A DNA stretch of 64,000 nucleotides from contig NZ_JANAVO010000007.1 of NCBI RefSeq assembly GCF_024213555.1, positions 186,001 through 250,000 of the forward strand, written 5' to 3'. The notes beneath the pieces are model-generated. The model saw only the letters and a program-made list of their open reading frames with translations. It searched no databases and was not told the origin of the DNA. Both the position numbers and the translations under genes were made by a program. This document shows, one piece after another, positions 43,595 through 52,377 of this stretch. The first letter of the stretch is position 1. Each line of letters starts with the position of its first letter. The DNA comes from Allokutzneria sp. A3M-2-11 16. Lineage in GTDB: Bacteria; Actinomycetota; Actinomycetes; Mycobacteriales; Pseudonocardiaceae.

Positions 43595-44251
43595 ATGCGG
43601 GTGCTGGTCGTCGAGGACGAACGGATGCTGGCCGAGGCGATCGCGGAAGGTCTGCGTGAAGAGGCGCTGGCCGTGGACGTGACCTACGACGGCGCCACCG
43701 CGCTGGAACGTCTCGCCGTGAACTCCTATGACGTCGTCGTCCTCGACCGGGACCTGCCGTCGGTGCACGGTGACGAGGTCTGCCGCACGGTGGTCGGCTC
43801 CGGTGCGGCCACCCGCGTGCTGATGCTCACCGCCGCGGACTCGGTCATCGAGCGCGTGGACGGCCTGGCCCTCGGTGCCGACGACTACCTGCCCAAGCCG
43901 TTCGCCTTCGTCGAGCTGGTCGCCCGGGTGCGCGCGCTCGGCCGCCGCTGCCGTCCCGCCGCGCCCCCGGTGCTGGTCCGCGCCGATATCCAGCTCGACC
44001 CCGGGCGCAGGGAGGCATACCGCTCCGGACGGCCGCTTTCGTTGTCCCGCAAGGAATTCGCCGTGCTGGAGGAGTTGCTGCGGGCCGACGGGCTGCCGGT
44101 GTCCGCCGAGGAGCTGCTCGAGCGGGTCTGGGACGAGCACATCGATCCGTTCACCAACGTGGTCCCGGTGACGGTGATGAAGTTGCGCCGCAAGCTCGGT
44201 GACCCGCCGGTGATCGAGACCCTCCCCGGCACCGGGTACCGCGTCCGGTGA
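43595..44251 (+). CDS. OmpR-family response regulator
   Basis: 218 residues from the ATG at 43595, which has GAGGAG 8 nt upstream; an ATG eight codons earlier lacks a site. Receiver domain: VLVVEDERMLAEAIAEGL, phospho-acceptor Asp in DVVVLDRDLPSVHG near residue 51, LTAAD and the Lys in YLPKPF. The C-terminal winged helix reads RPLSLSRKEFAVLEELLRAD and TVMKLRRKLGDPPVIETLPG. It is coupled by overlap to the kinase gene. The divergent subtilase gene with the inverted repeat between them is a likely target. Confidence 0.93.
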   Translation: MRVLVVEDERMLAEAIAEGLREEALAVDVTYDGATALERLAVNSYDVVVLDRDLPSVHGDEVCRTVVGSGAATRVLMLTAADSVIERVDGLALGADDYLPKPFAFVELVARVRALGRRCRPAAPPVLVRADIQLDPGRREAYRSGRPLSLSRKEFAVLEELLRADGLPVSAEELLERVWDEHIDPFTNVVPVTVMKLRRKLGDPPVIETLPGTGYRVR

Positions 44252-45378
44252 AGCGCTGGACGATCCGGCTCCGGTTGACCGTGCTGTGCGGCGGCCTCGT
44301 TCTCGGCGCGAGCGCGGCACTGCTCGGACTGACCTACCTCTTCGTCGGGCACAGCCTCGACCGGATGGCCACCCCGAGTCTCGACATGGCGCCCGTTTCA
44401 GCGCCCAAGGTGAGCATCCCCGCCCTGCTCGCCGACCAGCGCGCCCTCGTGCGGGCCGAGGCCCTCCAGTCGTTGTTGTCGCAGGGCGCCATCGCGTTCT
44501 CCGTCGTGGGCACGGCGACGGTGGTGCTGGTCTGGGTGACGGGAGCGCGCATGCTGCGGCCGCTGCGCCGGATCACCGACACCGCCCGGCAGGTGGCGGG
44601 CCGGAGCCTGCACGAGCGCATCGCGCTGGACGGCCCGGACGACGAGGTCAAAGAGCTCGCCGACACCTTCGACGCCATGCTCGACCGGCTCGACCACTCC
44701 TTCGACGGCCAGCGCCGGTTCGTCGCCAACGCCTCGCACGAGCTGCGCACCCCGCTGACCCTGCAGCGAACCCTGGTCGAGGTAGCCATGCGCCGCAGGC
44801 AGGCCCCGCCCGAGGTGCGCGGGCTGGGCGAGGCGCTGCTGGTCGTCAACGAACGGCAGGAACGCCTCATCGAAGGGCTGCTCACCCTCGCCCACAGCGA
44901 GGGCGAACTGGTCGAGACGGAGCGGGTGGACCTCGCCGAGATCGCTCGCCGGGTCGGTGATCAGGCTGGTGCCGAGGCGAGAGCGGCCGGGATCACCCTG
45001 CGGTTCAGCCTCACCCCGACACCGGTGAACGGCCATCCAGTACTCCTCGAACGAGCCGTGCAGAACCTGGTCGACAACGGTATCCGGCACAACGCCGCCG
45101 ACGGCGGCTGGGTGCACGTGCGCTGCGGCCCGCCCGGCACCCTCACGATCAGCAACACCGGGGCCGTCATCGCCGCCGACGATCTGCCCCAGCTGTTCGA
45201 ACCCTTCCGCCGCCTCGGCGCTGACCGCCTCGCCACCGGGCGCGGCAGCGGACTCGGCCTGTCCATCGTGCGATCGGTCGCCCACGCCCACGGCGGGGAT
45301 GTCGAGGCCCAGCCCCGTCAAGACGGCGGTCTGACCGTGTCCCTCACCCTGCCCCCAGGTGAATCAGCGAAACGGTGA
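44248..45378 (+). CDS. sensor histidine kinase
   Basis: 376 residues from a GTG that overlaps the regulator stop. There are two membrane segments, LTVLCGGLVLGASAALLGLT near residue 10 and AIAFSVVGTATVVLVWV near 80, with a short outside loop of about 45 residues. HAMP comes next, then the HisKA phospho-acceptor in NASHELRTPLTLQ near residue 164. The ATPase has the N box AVQNLVDNGIRHN and the G boxes GRGSGLGLSIV. The overall layout resembles the envelope or copper-stress kinases of actinomycetes (CseC/CutS-like). The signal is unknown. Confidence 0.93.
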   Translation: MKRWTIRLRLTVLCGGLVLGASAALLGLTYLFVGHSLDRMATPSLDMAPVSAPKVSIPALLADQRALVRAEALQSLLSQGAIAFSVVGTATVVLVWVTGARMLRPLRRITDTARQVAGRSLHERIALDGPDDEVKELADTFDAMLDRLDHSFDGQRRFVANASHELRTPLTLQRTLVEVAMRRRQAPPEVRGLGEALLVVNERQERLIEGLLTLAHSEGELVETERVDLAEIARRVGDQAGAEARAAGITLRFSLTPTPVNGHPVLLERAVQNLVDNGIRHNAADGGWVHVRCGPPGTLTISNTGAVIAADDLPQLFEPFRRLGADRLATGRGSGLGLSIVRSVAHAHGGDVEAQPRQDGGLTVSLTLPPGESAKR

Positions 45379-45490
45379 TACCGGGGCGCACGAACGACGG
45401 TGACTTCCCGCGCTGCACTGGGAACCCAAACCAAGCGCACACGGTCCCCACCGATCGTGCCCCCCGAAACATCACCGGCGCCGCCCCAAG

Positions 45491-45555
45491 TCCCGTTTCG
45501 TACTCTTGCCGGGATTTGGGAGCGCTCTCTTCCCCGTTATGAGTACGAAACGGGA
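45491..45555. repeat. palindromic element, copy 1
   Basis: TCCCGTTTCGTACTC (45491-45505) and GAGTACGAAACGGGA (45541-45555) are perfect 15-bp inverted arms around a 35-bp interior with a central AGCGCT. A second copy lies at 45675-45734 with nearly the same arms and a related interior. Both lie in the 450-bp gap after the histidine kinase gene. Confidence 0.9.
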
Positions 45556-45674
45556 GATCTCTAGGTTGCGGCCGCCTCACGTTGGGTGCGGGGGCGGGTG
45601 GGGCGCATGGGCACAGTCTACGTGGTGTGCGGGGTGCTTGGAGGCGTTGCAGGACAAGCGCTTCGCCCCTGTTT

Positions 45675-45734
45675 CCGTTTCGTACTCATAGCGGGCTTTG
45701 GAGCGCTTCTTGAGCCGTTATGAGTACGAAACGG
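45675..45734. repeat. palindromic element, copy 2
   Basis: CCGTTTCGTACTCATA (45675-45690) and TATGAGTACGAAACGG (45719-45734) pair over 16 bp. The interior keeps GCGGG, TTTGG, AGCGCT and CCGTTA in the same order as copy 1, so the conserved unit is the whole hairpin and not just the arms. The rest of the gap (45556-45674, 45735-45827) holds no gene. Confidence 0.9.
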
Positions 45735-45827
45735 GGTTCTGTGGGCGGTGCCGGTGCTGCGCTGCCTCGACGCGCTTGTCAGTCCTTGCTCGTAGGCTGA
45801 CGCGCACGTGACGGACTGGAGGTTCAG

Positions 45828-46490
45828 GTGGCCGAGACGGTGACCGAGGTGCTGGCCGAGCTGGCCGAGCTCGAAGACCCGAAGATGCGCGCGGTGAACG
45901 AGAAGCACGGCGACGATCACGGGGTGAACCTCGGCAAGCTGCGCGCGATCGCGAAGCGGCTGAAGACGCAGCAGGAACTCGCGCTTGAGCTGTGGGCGAC
46001 GGGCGACACCGCGGCGAGGCTGCTGGCGCTGTTGATCTGCCGCCCGAAGGCGTTCGCGCGCGAGGAGTTGGACGGGATGCTGCGCGACGCGCGCACGCCC
46101 AAGGTGCACGACTGGCTCGTGAACTACGTGGTGAAGAAGAACGCGCACGCCGAGGAGCTGCGCGTGGCCTGGTTCACCGATCCGGACCCGGTGGTCGCGA
46201 GCGCGGGCTGGGCGTTGACGACCGAGCGCGTGGCGAAGAAGCCCGAGGGCCTCGACCTGGTCGGGCTGCTCGACATCATCGAGAAGGAGATGAAGCACGC
46301 CCCGGACCGCCTGCAGTGGGCGATGAACCACTGCCTGGCGCAGATCGGGATCGAGCACGCCGAGCACCGCCCGCGCGCGCTCGACATCGGCGAGCGGCTG
46401 GAGGTGCTCAAGGACTACCCGACTCCCCCGAACTGCACGTCCCCGTTCGCGCCCGCCTGGATCACGGAGATGGTGCGCCGCCAGGGCTAG
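45828..46490 (+). CDS. AlkD-like DNA alkylation repair/HEAT-repeat protein
   Basis: 220 residues from a GTG with GGAGG 7 nt upstream. The protein is all-helical with HEAT-like repeats. The stretches GVNLGKLRAIAKRLKTQQEL and LELWATGDTAARLLALLICR, then ARTPKVHDWLVNYVVKK, match the AlkD/AlkC-type glycosylase fold that removes 3-methyl or 7-methyl purines. I see HDW and WFTDPDPVVASAGWAL, where AlkD has its DNA-facing Trp/Asp residues. Some family members are non-catalytic. Its 3' end overlaps the convergent DUF4157 gene by 29 bp. Confidence 0.8.
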   Translation: MAETVTEVLAELAELEDPKMRAVNEKHGDDHGVNLGKLRAIAKRLKTQQELALELWATGDTAARLLALLICRPKAFAREELDGMLRDARTPKVHDWLVNYVVKKNAHAEELRVAWFTDPDPVVASAGWALTTERVAKKPEGLDLVGLLDIIEKEMKHAPDRLQWAMNHCLAQIGIEHAEHRPRALDIGERLEVLKDYPTPPNCTSPFAPAWITEMVRRQG

Positions 46491-47848
46491 GCTTCGGCTT
46501 CTGGCTCTGCTGGAACACGCGGAGTGCTTGCTGGGCAAGCCTTCTGCGCTCCGCGAGGACCTTCTGGACACCGGGATCGGAGTCCGGCTTGAGCCTGCCG
46601 GAGGCGTTGAGGAGGGCTCCCGGGGCCTCGAACCGCTTGACGACGAGGTCGCTCGACGCGCTCTCGGAGGCCGAGCGGACGATCGCCTTGTGCACGAACG
46701 AGAACGAGCCCTGGAGCTCGGCGACGAGGAAGTCGACCTGCGCGTCCATGTCGAACAGGATGGAGGCGCCCTGGTTCTGGTGCTTGAACAGCGCCTCCCG
46801 CCGGGACGGCGACGTCCACTGCGCGAGGCCGACACCGGGTTTGTCAGGCCCCCGGGTGCCGGTGCGGTTCATGACCTCCTGCGCGCTGAACGCCCGCTGC
46901 TTGCCGGACTTGTCGGGCGCGGTCATCGGCGTGCCCGCGCCGATGACGGTTCCCTCCACCTGGTTCGGGATCAGGCCGGACTCGGCCGAGAGGTTGCCGA
47001 CGAGCCCGGCGGCACCGTGCGGGGTGAAGCCGTGCTTGGTGACGAGGCGGGTCATCACGCGCAGCATGCGCTGATCGCTGGTGGCGCGTGCCCAGTTGAC
47101 GATCTCCCCGCGCGCGGCGACGTGCTTGGCGATCTCCTTGACGCGGGGATCGGCCTGGGTGACGGCTCGGTCGATGCAGAGCAGCGGGTCCTCGGTGTGC
47201 GGGTTGCCACGAACCATGAAGCGATCGCAGAAGATGGCGTCCGCGACCAGCAGGACGTTGTGGGCGGAGTCCTCGGTGAGCGGGTCGACCCCGATCTGGC
47301 CCGCGCTCTGCCACGCCTGCACGCTCTGCCATTCCCGCGGGCTCAGCGGTTCGGTCATCTGCGGGGACTCCCGGTGCTGGCGCCGGACGCACATGACGCC
47401 GTCGTGGCTCGCCCGCGTCCGCGCGGCTTCCCGGCTCACCCCGACTCCGGCGGCGGCCCTGTCCGCGAGCGCCGACGCGTCCCGTTCCGCCGAGTCCTGC
47501 GGTCCGCCCACGGCACTCGGCCTCACCGGAGCTGTCCCCTGCTGCACGACGTGGGTCAGCTCGTGCGCCAGCAGCCGGTCACCGGCCGCTGATCCCGGCG
47601 AGTACTGGCCGGAGTCGAAGACGACGTGCGGGCCCACGGTGTACGCCTGCGCGCTCACCGGCTCGCGCGGATTCCGCGGCACGGTCGTCGGTGTGCACGC
47701 GGACCTGGGTGAAGTCCTGGCCGAACAAGCACTCCATGCGGGTGCGGGTCGCCGCCTCCAGTGGTGCTCCCGAGGAGGACAGCACCGAGTGCACGGCTTG
47801 GGGCACTTCAGGCGTCGTGTTCCGGCGCACGTCCGCTCGACGGTTCAT
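46462..47848 (-). pseudogene. DUF4157 metallopeptidase-like plus phage-tail-lysozyme protein, one frameshift
   Basis: The ATG at 47848 has GAGAGG 9 nt upstream. The first 60 residues (VLSSSGAPLEAATRTRMECL, then FGQDFTQVRVHTDDRAAESA) are the DUF4157 start. An extra base near 47660 shifts the frame, and the domain continues as AQAYTVGPHVVFDSGQYSPG with the zinc motif LLAHELTHVVQQ (HExxH). A linker follows. The C-terminal domain is a phage-tail lysozyme: KHGFTPHGAAGLVGNLSAES, then GVGLAQWTSPSRREALF. Repaired, it would have about 460 residues. DUF4157 proteins are typical cargo or toxins of contractile injection systems; none of the other injection genes is in this window. If the frame break is real, translation could restart at a GTG or ATG inside. 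Confidence 0.8.
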
Positions 47849-48049
47849 GGCTCTTGACCTCTCGCCCTGGCGCGGACGTCGAGTACACCAGCGCGGCTGC
47901 CGGAGATTCGGCGTTCGCGCGCGCATCGGCCCCAAAGGGCAGTGCCGTGCGAGCGGGCGAGGGCACCAACCGGATCCAGCGGGTCGCGATCGCCAAACAC
48001 CTGGGTCTATGCTCGCCAACTGAAACACTCGTGTCAGTGGAGGTCGAGG

Positions 48050-51000
48050 ATGGCGTTCGAGCCGGTGTCCCCCGAAGTCGATCTACCGGCGCTGGAGGAG
48101 CGGGTGCTCGCGCGGTGGCGGGAGCGCGAGATCTTCCGCAGGTCGCTGGAGCGCACGGCGGACGGGCCGTTGTTCAGGTTCTACGAGGGGCCGCCCACCG
48201 CGAACGGCCGTCCGGGCGTGCACCACGTCGAGGCACGGGTCTTCAAGGACGTCTTTCCCCGGTACCGCACCATGAAGGGCGAACGGGTGCCGAGGATGGC
48301 GGGCTGGGACTGCCACGGCATCCCGGTGGAGCTGGAGGTCGAGAAGGACCTGGGCTTCTCCGGCAAGGGTGACATCGAGAAGTACGGCGTCGAGGAGTTC
48401 AACGCGCGCTGCCGGGAGTCGGTGACCCGGTACGTGGCGGAGTTCCGGCGGCTGACCGAGCGCATCGGGTTCTGGGTGGACACCGACGACGCCTACTGGA
48501 CGATGTCGGACACCTACGTCGAGAGCGTCTGGTGGTCGCTGGCGCAGCTGTTCGACAAGGGCCTGCTGTACCAGGACCACCGCGTCAGCCCGTACTGCCC
48601 GCGGTGCGGGACCGCGTTGTCGGAGCACGAGGTCGCGCAGGGCTACCAGCAGGTCGACGACCGGAGCGTGTACGTGCGCCTGCCGCTGCTGACCGGTCCC
48701 CTGGCCCAGGACGTGGACCTGCTGGTGTGGACGACGATGCCGTGGACGTTCGTCGCGACGACCGCGGCGGTGGTCGGGCCGGACATCCGCTACGTCCTCG
48801 CGCGCGGCGGCCGGGCTGGTGAGCGGCCGGTCGTCGTGGCCGAGGAGCGGGTGACCGCCGCGCTGGGCGCGGACGCCGAGATCATCCGGGAGGTCTCGCT
48901 CGACGAGCTCGTCGGCGCGCGCTACCGGGGGCCGTTCGACCTGGTGGGCCCGGGTTCGCCGGCTGATCCCGATGGTGATCCGGCGAGCTGGCGGACCGTC
49001 GTGGTCGACGACTTCGTGACCACCGATCAGGGCAGCGGGATCGTGAGCACGGGCGCCGCCTTCGGTGCCGACGACATGCGCGTGGCGCGGAACAACGGAA
49101 TGCCGGTGGTCAACCCCGTCGGCCGGGACGGGCGTTTCGACGACACCGCGGGACCGTACGCGGGGATGGACGTGCGCGAGGCGGACGCGTCGATCGTGCG
49201 GGACCTGGAGGACGCGGGGCTGCTGGTCTTCGAGCACGACTACTCGCACACCTATCCGTTCTGCTGGCGCTGCCGCACCGCGTTGATCTACTACGCGAAG
49301 CCGTCGTGGTACATCGCGACGACGACCGTCCGGGATCGCATGGTGGAGGACAACGCGGAGGTCGACTGGCGCCCGCCGCACATCCGCACGGGGCGGTACG
49401 GGGACTGGCTCGCCAACAACGTGGACTGGGCGTTGTCGCGGGAGCGGTACTGGGGAACACCGTTGCCACTGTGGACTTGTGCGGGCTGCGACCACGTCCA
49501 GGCGGTCTCCTCACGCGCCGAGCTCAGCAAGCTCGCAGGGGATGATCTGTCCACAATGGACCTGCACCGCCCGCACGTCGACCGGATCACCTTCGACTGC
49601 TCGCACTGCGGGGCGACGATGCACCGCGTGCCGGAGGTCGTCGACGCCTGGTACGACTCGGGGTCGATGCCGTTCGCACAGTTCGGTTTCCCGCACACCG
49701 AGGGCAGCCGGGAACGGTTCGCCGAGATGGCCCCGGCCGACTACATCTGCGAGGCGATCGACCAGACTCGCGGCTGGTTCTACTCGTTGCAGGCGGTGTC
49801 GACCTCGGTGTTCGGCACCCACGCCTACCAGCGGGCCTTGTGCCTCGGGCACATCGTCGACGACAACGGCAGGAAGATGTCGAAGTCCGCGGGCAACACC
49901 GTCGACCCGTGGACGCTGATCGACCGGCACGGCGCGGACGCGCTGCGCTGGTCGTTGCTGGTGGAGGGCAACCCGTGGCAGTCGCGGCGGGTCGGTGACG
50001 CGTCGCTGCGCGAGATCACCCGCAGGCTCCTGCTGACGCTGTGGAACACCTACCTGTTCTTCGTCGAGCACGCCAACCAGGCTGGGTGGACGCCCGATCG
50101 CGGCGCTCCCCCAGTGCCGCAGCGATCGGTGCTGGACCGCTACGTCCTGGCCGAACTCGCCGATGCGGTGTCTACTGTGGACAGTTCACTAGCCGACTTC
50201 GACGCCAATGGGGCCGGTGACCGCCTCGCCCGGTTCGTGGACGACCTCTCGAACTGGTACGTGCGGTGCAGCCGGGCGCGCTTCGCCGGAGACGCGGGAG
50301 CGCTTGCCACGCTGCACACGTGCCTGGTGACGCTCAGCGGGCTGCTCGCCCCCTTCGTCCCGTTCCTCGCCGACGAGCTGCACGAGAACCTCGTGCGTTC
50401 GTGGCGGCCGGACGCGGCGGAGTCGGTGCACCTCACCGACTTCCCCACCGCCGACGACGGGCTGCGCGACGACGACCTGCGCGCGGTGATGGCCGTGGCC
50501 CGGCGGGTCGTCACGCTCGGCAGGGCCGCCCGGCGCGCGGCGGGAATCCCTGTGCGCCAACCACTTCGACGCGCCTCGATCACGCTGCCGGAACAGTGGC
50601 GGGAGGCTTTCGGCGCGGTGTCGGAGGTGCTCGCCGCCGAGCTCAACGTCAAGGAGGTCGACCTCGGCGGACTGGAGCACTCGGTGGAGCTCAAGCCGAA
50701 TTTCCGGGCTCTCGGCAAGGTTTTCGGGCGCGCGACACCGAATGTGGCGCAGGCGATCAGGGAGGTGGACGCGGCCGCGGTGGCGGGCGGCGGTTCCTTC
50801 CAGGTGGTGGTCGACGGCGCCGAGGTCACGGTGACCGCGGATCAGGTCGAGCTGATCGAGAAGCCGCTCACCGGCTGGCAGGTGGCCACCGATGGCCCGT
50901 TCAGCTGCGCGCTGGACGTCACGCTGGACGAGGACCTGCGGCTCGAAGGACACGCGAGGGAGCTGGCCCGTTCGGTCAACGACCTGCGCAGGCGCAGCGG

Positions 51001-51220
51001 GCTGCGGCGCGGCGAGCGCATCGTGCTCCGGGTGGCGGTGGAGCGGGACCCGGACGGGGAGATCGCCGCGATGCTCGACCGGTGGCGCGACCGGCTCGCG
51101 CGGGACGTCGGCGCGGACGGGGTCACGGTCGGACAGGACTCGGCAGACGAACAGTTCGCCGTCGGAAACGGCCGGGTGCGCGTCTCCCTCATGCGAAATA
51201 CCGGTGCACGCTCGCGGTGA
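48050..51220 (+). CDS. ileS: isoleucyl-tRNA synthetase, IleRS2 type with GxHH motif
   Basis: 1056 residues from the ATG at 48050, with GGAGG 6 nt upstream; the frame extends upstream but has no site there. Class I signatures: FYEGPPTANGRPGVHHVEAR, where the usual HxGH is replaced by G56-V-H-H59, and KMSKS at 609 in NGRKMSKSAGNTVDP. The editing domain CP1 lies at about 190-400, and zinc-type pairs CPRCG and CAGC...CSHC are present. The TAN, EARVFKD and GWDCHGIPVELEVEK segments are of the second, eukaryote-like IleRS clade. In that clade GxHH-bearing enzymes are known for extreme mupirocin tolerance. It charges tRNA-Ile with isoleucine. I cannot tell whether it is the only IleRS; the 200 bp upstream show no T-box that I recognise. 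Confidence 0.93.
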   Translation: MAFEPVSPEVDLPALEERVLARWREREIFRRSLERTADGPLFRFYEGPPTANGRPGVHHVEARVFKDVFPRYRTMKGERVPRMAGWDCHGIPVELEVEKDLGFSGKGDIEKYGVEEFNARCRESVTRYVAEFRRLTERIGFWVDTDDAYWTMSDTYVESVWWSLAQLFDKGLLYQDHRVSPYCPRCGTALSEHEVAQGYQQVDDRSVYVRLPLLTGPLAQDVDLLVWTTMPWTFVATTAAVVGPDIRYVLARGGRAGERPVVVAEERVTAALGADAEIIREVSLDELVGARYRGPFDLVGPGSPADPDGDPASWRTVVVDDFVTTDQGSGIVSTGAAFGADDMRVARNNGMPVVNPVGRDGRFDDTAGPYAGMDVREADASIVRDLEDAGLLVFEHDYSHTYPFCWRCRTALIYYAKPSWYIATTTVRDRMVEDNAEVDWRPPHIRTGRYGDWLANNVDWALSRERYWGTPLPLWTCAGCDHVQAVSSRAELSKLAGDDLSTMDLHRPHVDRITFDCSHCGATMHRVPEVVDAWYDSGSMPFAQFGFPHTEGSRERFAEMAPADYICEAIDQTRGWFYSLQAVSTSVFGTHAYQRALCLGHIVDDNGRKMSKSAGNTVDPWTLIDRHGADALRWSLLVEGNPWQSRRVGDASLREITRRLLLTLWNTYLFFVEHANQAGWTPDRGAPPVPQRSVLDRYVLAELADAVSTVDSSLADFDANGAGDRLARFVDDLSNWYVRCSRARFAGDAGALATLHTCLVTLSGLLAPFVPFLADELHENLVRSWRPDAAESVHLTDFPTADDGLRDDDLRAVMAVARRVVTLGRAARRAAGIPVRQPLRRASITLPEQWREAFGAVSEVLAAELNVKEVDLGGLEHSVELKPNFRALGKVFGRATPNVAQAIREVDAAAVAGGGSFQVVVDGAEVTVTADQVELIEKPLTGWQVATDGPFSCALDVTLDEDLRLEGHARELARSVNDLRRRSGLRRGERIVLRVAVERDPDGEIAAMLDRWRDRLARDVGADGVTVGQDSADEQFAVGNGRVRVSLMRNTGARSR

Positions 51221-51743
51221 TCCGCTTCGCGTCGCCGGTGGCGAGCAGGTCGATCAGGGCACCGCGCAGCACGGCCAGGGCAAGGGTGCGCTCCGCCGAG
51301 CCGCGCGCGGTCCTGCGCACTGCCGGGGGCTGCGCCGCGGCGAGCACGGCCAGCCAGTCCTCCACTGTGGACCGCGCGAACTCGCCCCACGGCCCGTCCG
51401 GGTCGATCACCGAGCGGGAGTACGCCTCCAGCCACAGGCGCAGCAGTGGCGCGTGTTCGGCGGAGGCCAGCCACGACCACACGTGCCGCGCGGCCTCGGC
51501 CAGCGTGCCGTGCGCCTCGCTCCTGAGCAGCGCCAGCTCGTCCTCGCGTGCGCGCGCCAGCAATGCGCGGACCAGTCCGTCCTTGCTGTCGAAGAGGTAG
51601 AGCAGGACCCGGGGGCTGGACCCGATCGCGGTCGCGAGCGGACGCAACGACAACTCGCTGATGCCGCGGTCCAGGACGTAGCGGTAGGCCGCCTCAAGCA
51701 GCTCGACGTACCTGGCCGACGTGCCCTCGGGCGCGGAAGTCAT
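51189..51743 (-). CDS. TetR-family regulator
   Basis: 184 residues. The HTH reads LLEAAYRYVLDRGISELSLR followed by PLATAIGSSPRVLLYLFDSK at residues 14-54. The C-terminal part (ALLARAREDELALLRSEAHG, WSWLASAEHAPLLRLWLEAY) is the variable ligand domain. It overlaps the 3' end of ileS by 32 bp and is divergent from another TetR gene at 51845. Two palindromes sit between the two starts. Confidence 0.9.
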   Translation of the reverse strand: MTSAPEGTSARYVELLEAAYRYVLDRGISELSLRPLATAIGSSPRVLLYLFDSKDGLVRALLARAREDELALLRSEAHGTLAEAARHVWSWLASAEHAPLLRLWLEAYSRSVIDPDGPWGEFARSTVEDWLAVLAAAQPPAVRRTARGSAERTLALAVLRGALIDLLATGDAKRITASVHRYFA

Positions 51744-51778
51744 GGCGTCATCCTTTCACGCCAGGCAGAAGCCCCGTA

Positions 51779-51813
51779 CTGACCACATGGTTGATTGCTG
51801 ACCACACGGTCAG
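51779..51813. promoter_or_regulatory. tandem palindromic operators between divergent tetR genes
   Basis: CTGACCACACGGTCAG (51798-51813) is a dyad with perfect 6-bp arms. CTGACCACATGGTTGA (51779-51794) is a weaker copy 19 bp away. They lie in the 101-bp gap between two TetR starts, so one or both regulators should bind here. Confidence 0.6.
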
Positions 51814-51844
51814 GTAGCTTGGTGGCGAACGAAAGGGCGACCCC

Positions 51845-52372
51845 ATGCCACGACAGACCCAGGAGCAGCTCAGCGCGGAGATCGTCGCGATCGCGGGACG
51901 GCTGTTCGGCTCCCAGGGCTACGGCGCGACGAGCGTGCAGCAGATCGCCGACGCCATGGGTTACTCCAAGGCCGCGGTGCTCTACCACTTCCCGTCCAAG
52001 GACGCCTTGCTCGGAGCAGTGCTCCGCGAGGCCGCCGCGCGCATCACCGAGATCGTCGACGACGACGCCGCGCGCTCCGGCGACGACGCCCGGCGCCACG
52101 CGGTGGAGCGCTATGTCGACCTCGCGCTGACCCGATCCGAACTTGGCGCGTTGCTGGACCTGTCCGGCAGGCACGCCGAACTGCACGCGCTCGCCGAAGC
52201 CGGGATGCGGCTACGCGAACTGCTGCGCGCCGATGACGGCCAGGACGCCGGTGTCCGGGTGGACATTGCTCTGTGGGGCGTGATGTTCACCGCGCGCTTC
52301 GCCGACAAACACGACGCGGTGCGGGCGGCGATGGTGCGCGCGGCGGCCGACCTTCTCGACATCAAGGACTGA
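51845..52372 (+). CDS. TetR-family regulator
   Basis: 175 residues. The HTH at 8-52 reads SAEIVAIAGRLFGSQGYGAT followed by SVQQIADAMGYSKAAVLYHF. A GAAAGGGCGACC leader precedes the ATG. The hydrolase gene follows 5 bp after the stop, so the two form an operon. The divergent TetR gene shares the operator region. This regulator most likely controls the hydrolase gene in response to its substrate. Confidence 0.92.
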   Translation: MPRQTQEQLSAEIVAIAGRLFGSQGYGATSVQQIADAMGYSKAAVLYHFPSKDALLGAVLREAAARITEIVDDDAARSGDDARRHAVERYVDLALTRSELGALLDLSGRHAELHALAEAGMRLRELLRADDGQDAGVRVDIALWGVMFTARFADKHDAVRAAMVRAAADLLDIKD

Positions 52373-52377
52373 AGCAG

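Noticed and set aside
47849-48049. Possible T-box leader upstream of ileS
   Set aside because: I could not find the conserved T-box sequence or a specifier stem in these 200 bases; IleRS2-type genes often lack it.
48083-49495. A 470-residue minus-strand frame within ileS
   Set aside because: Antisense shadow of the synthetase, with His/Arg/Pro-rich composition.
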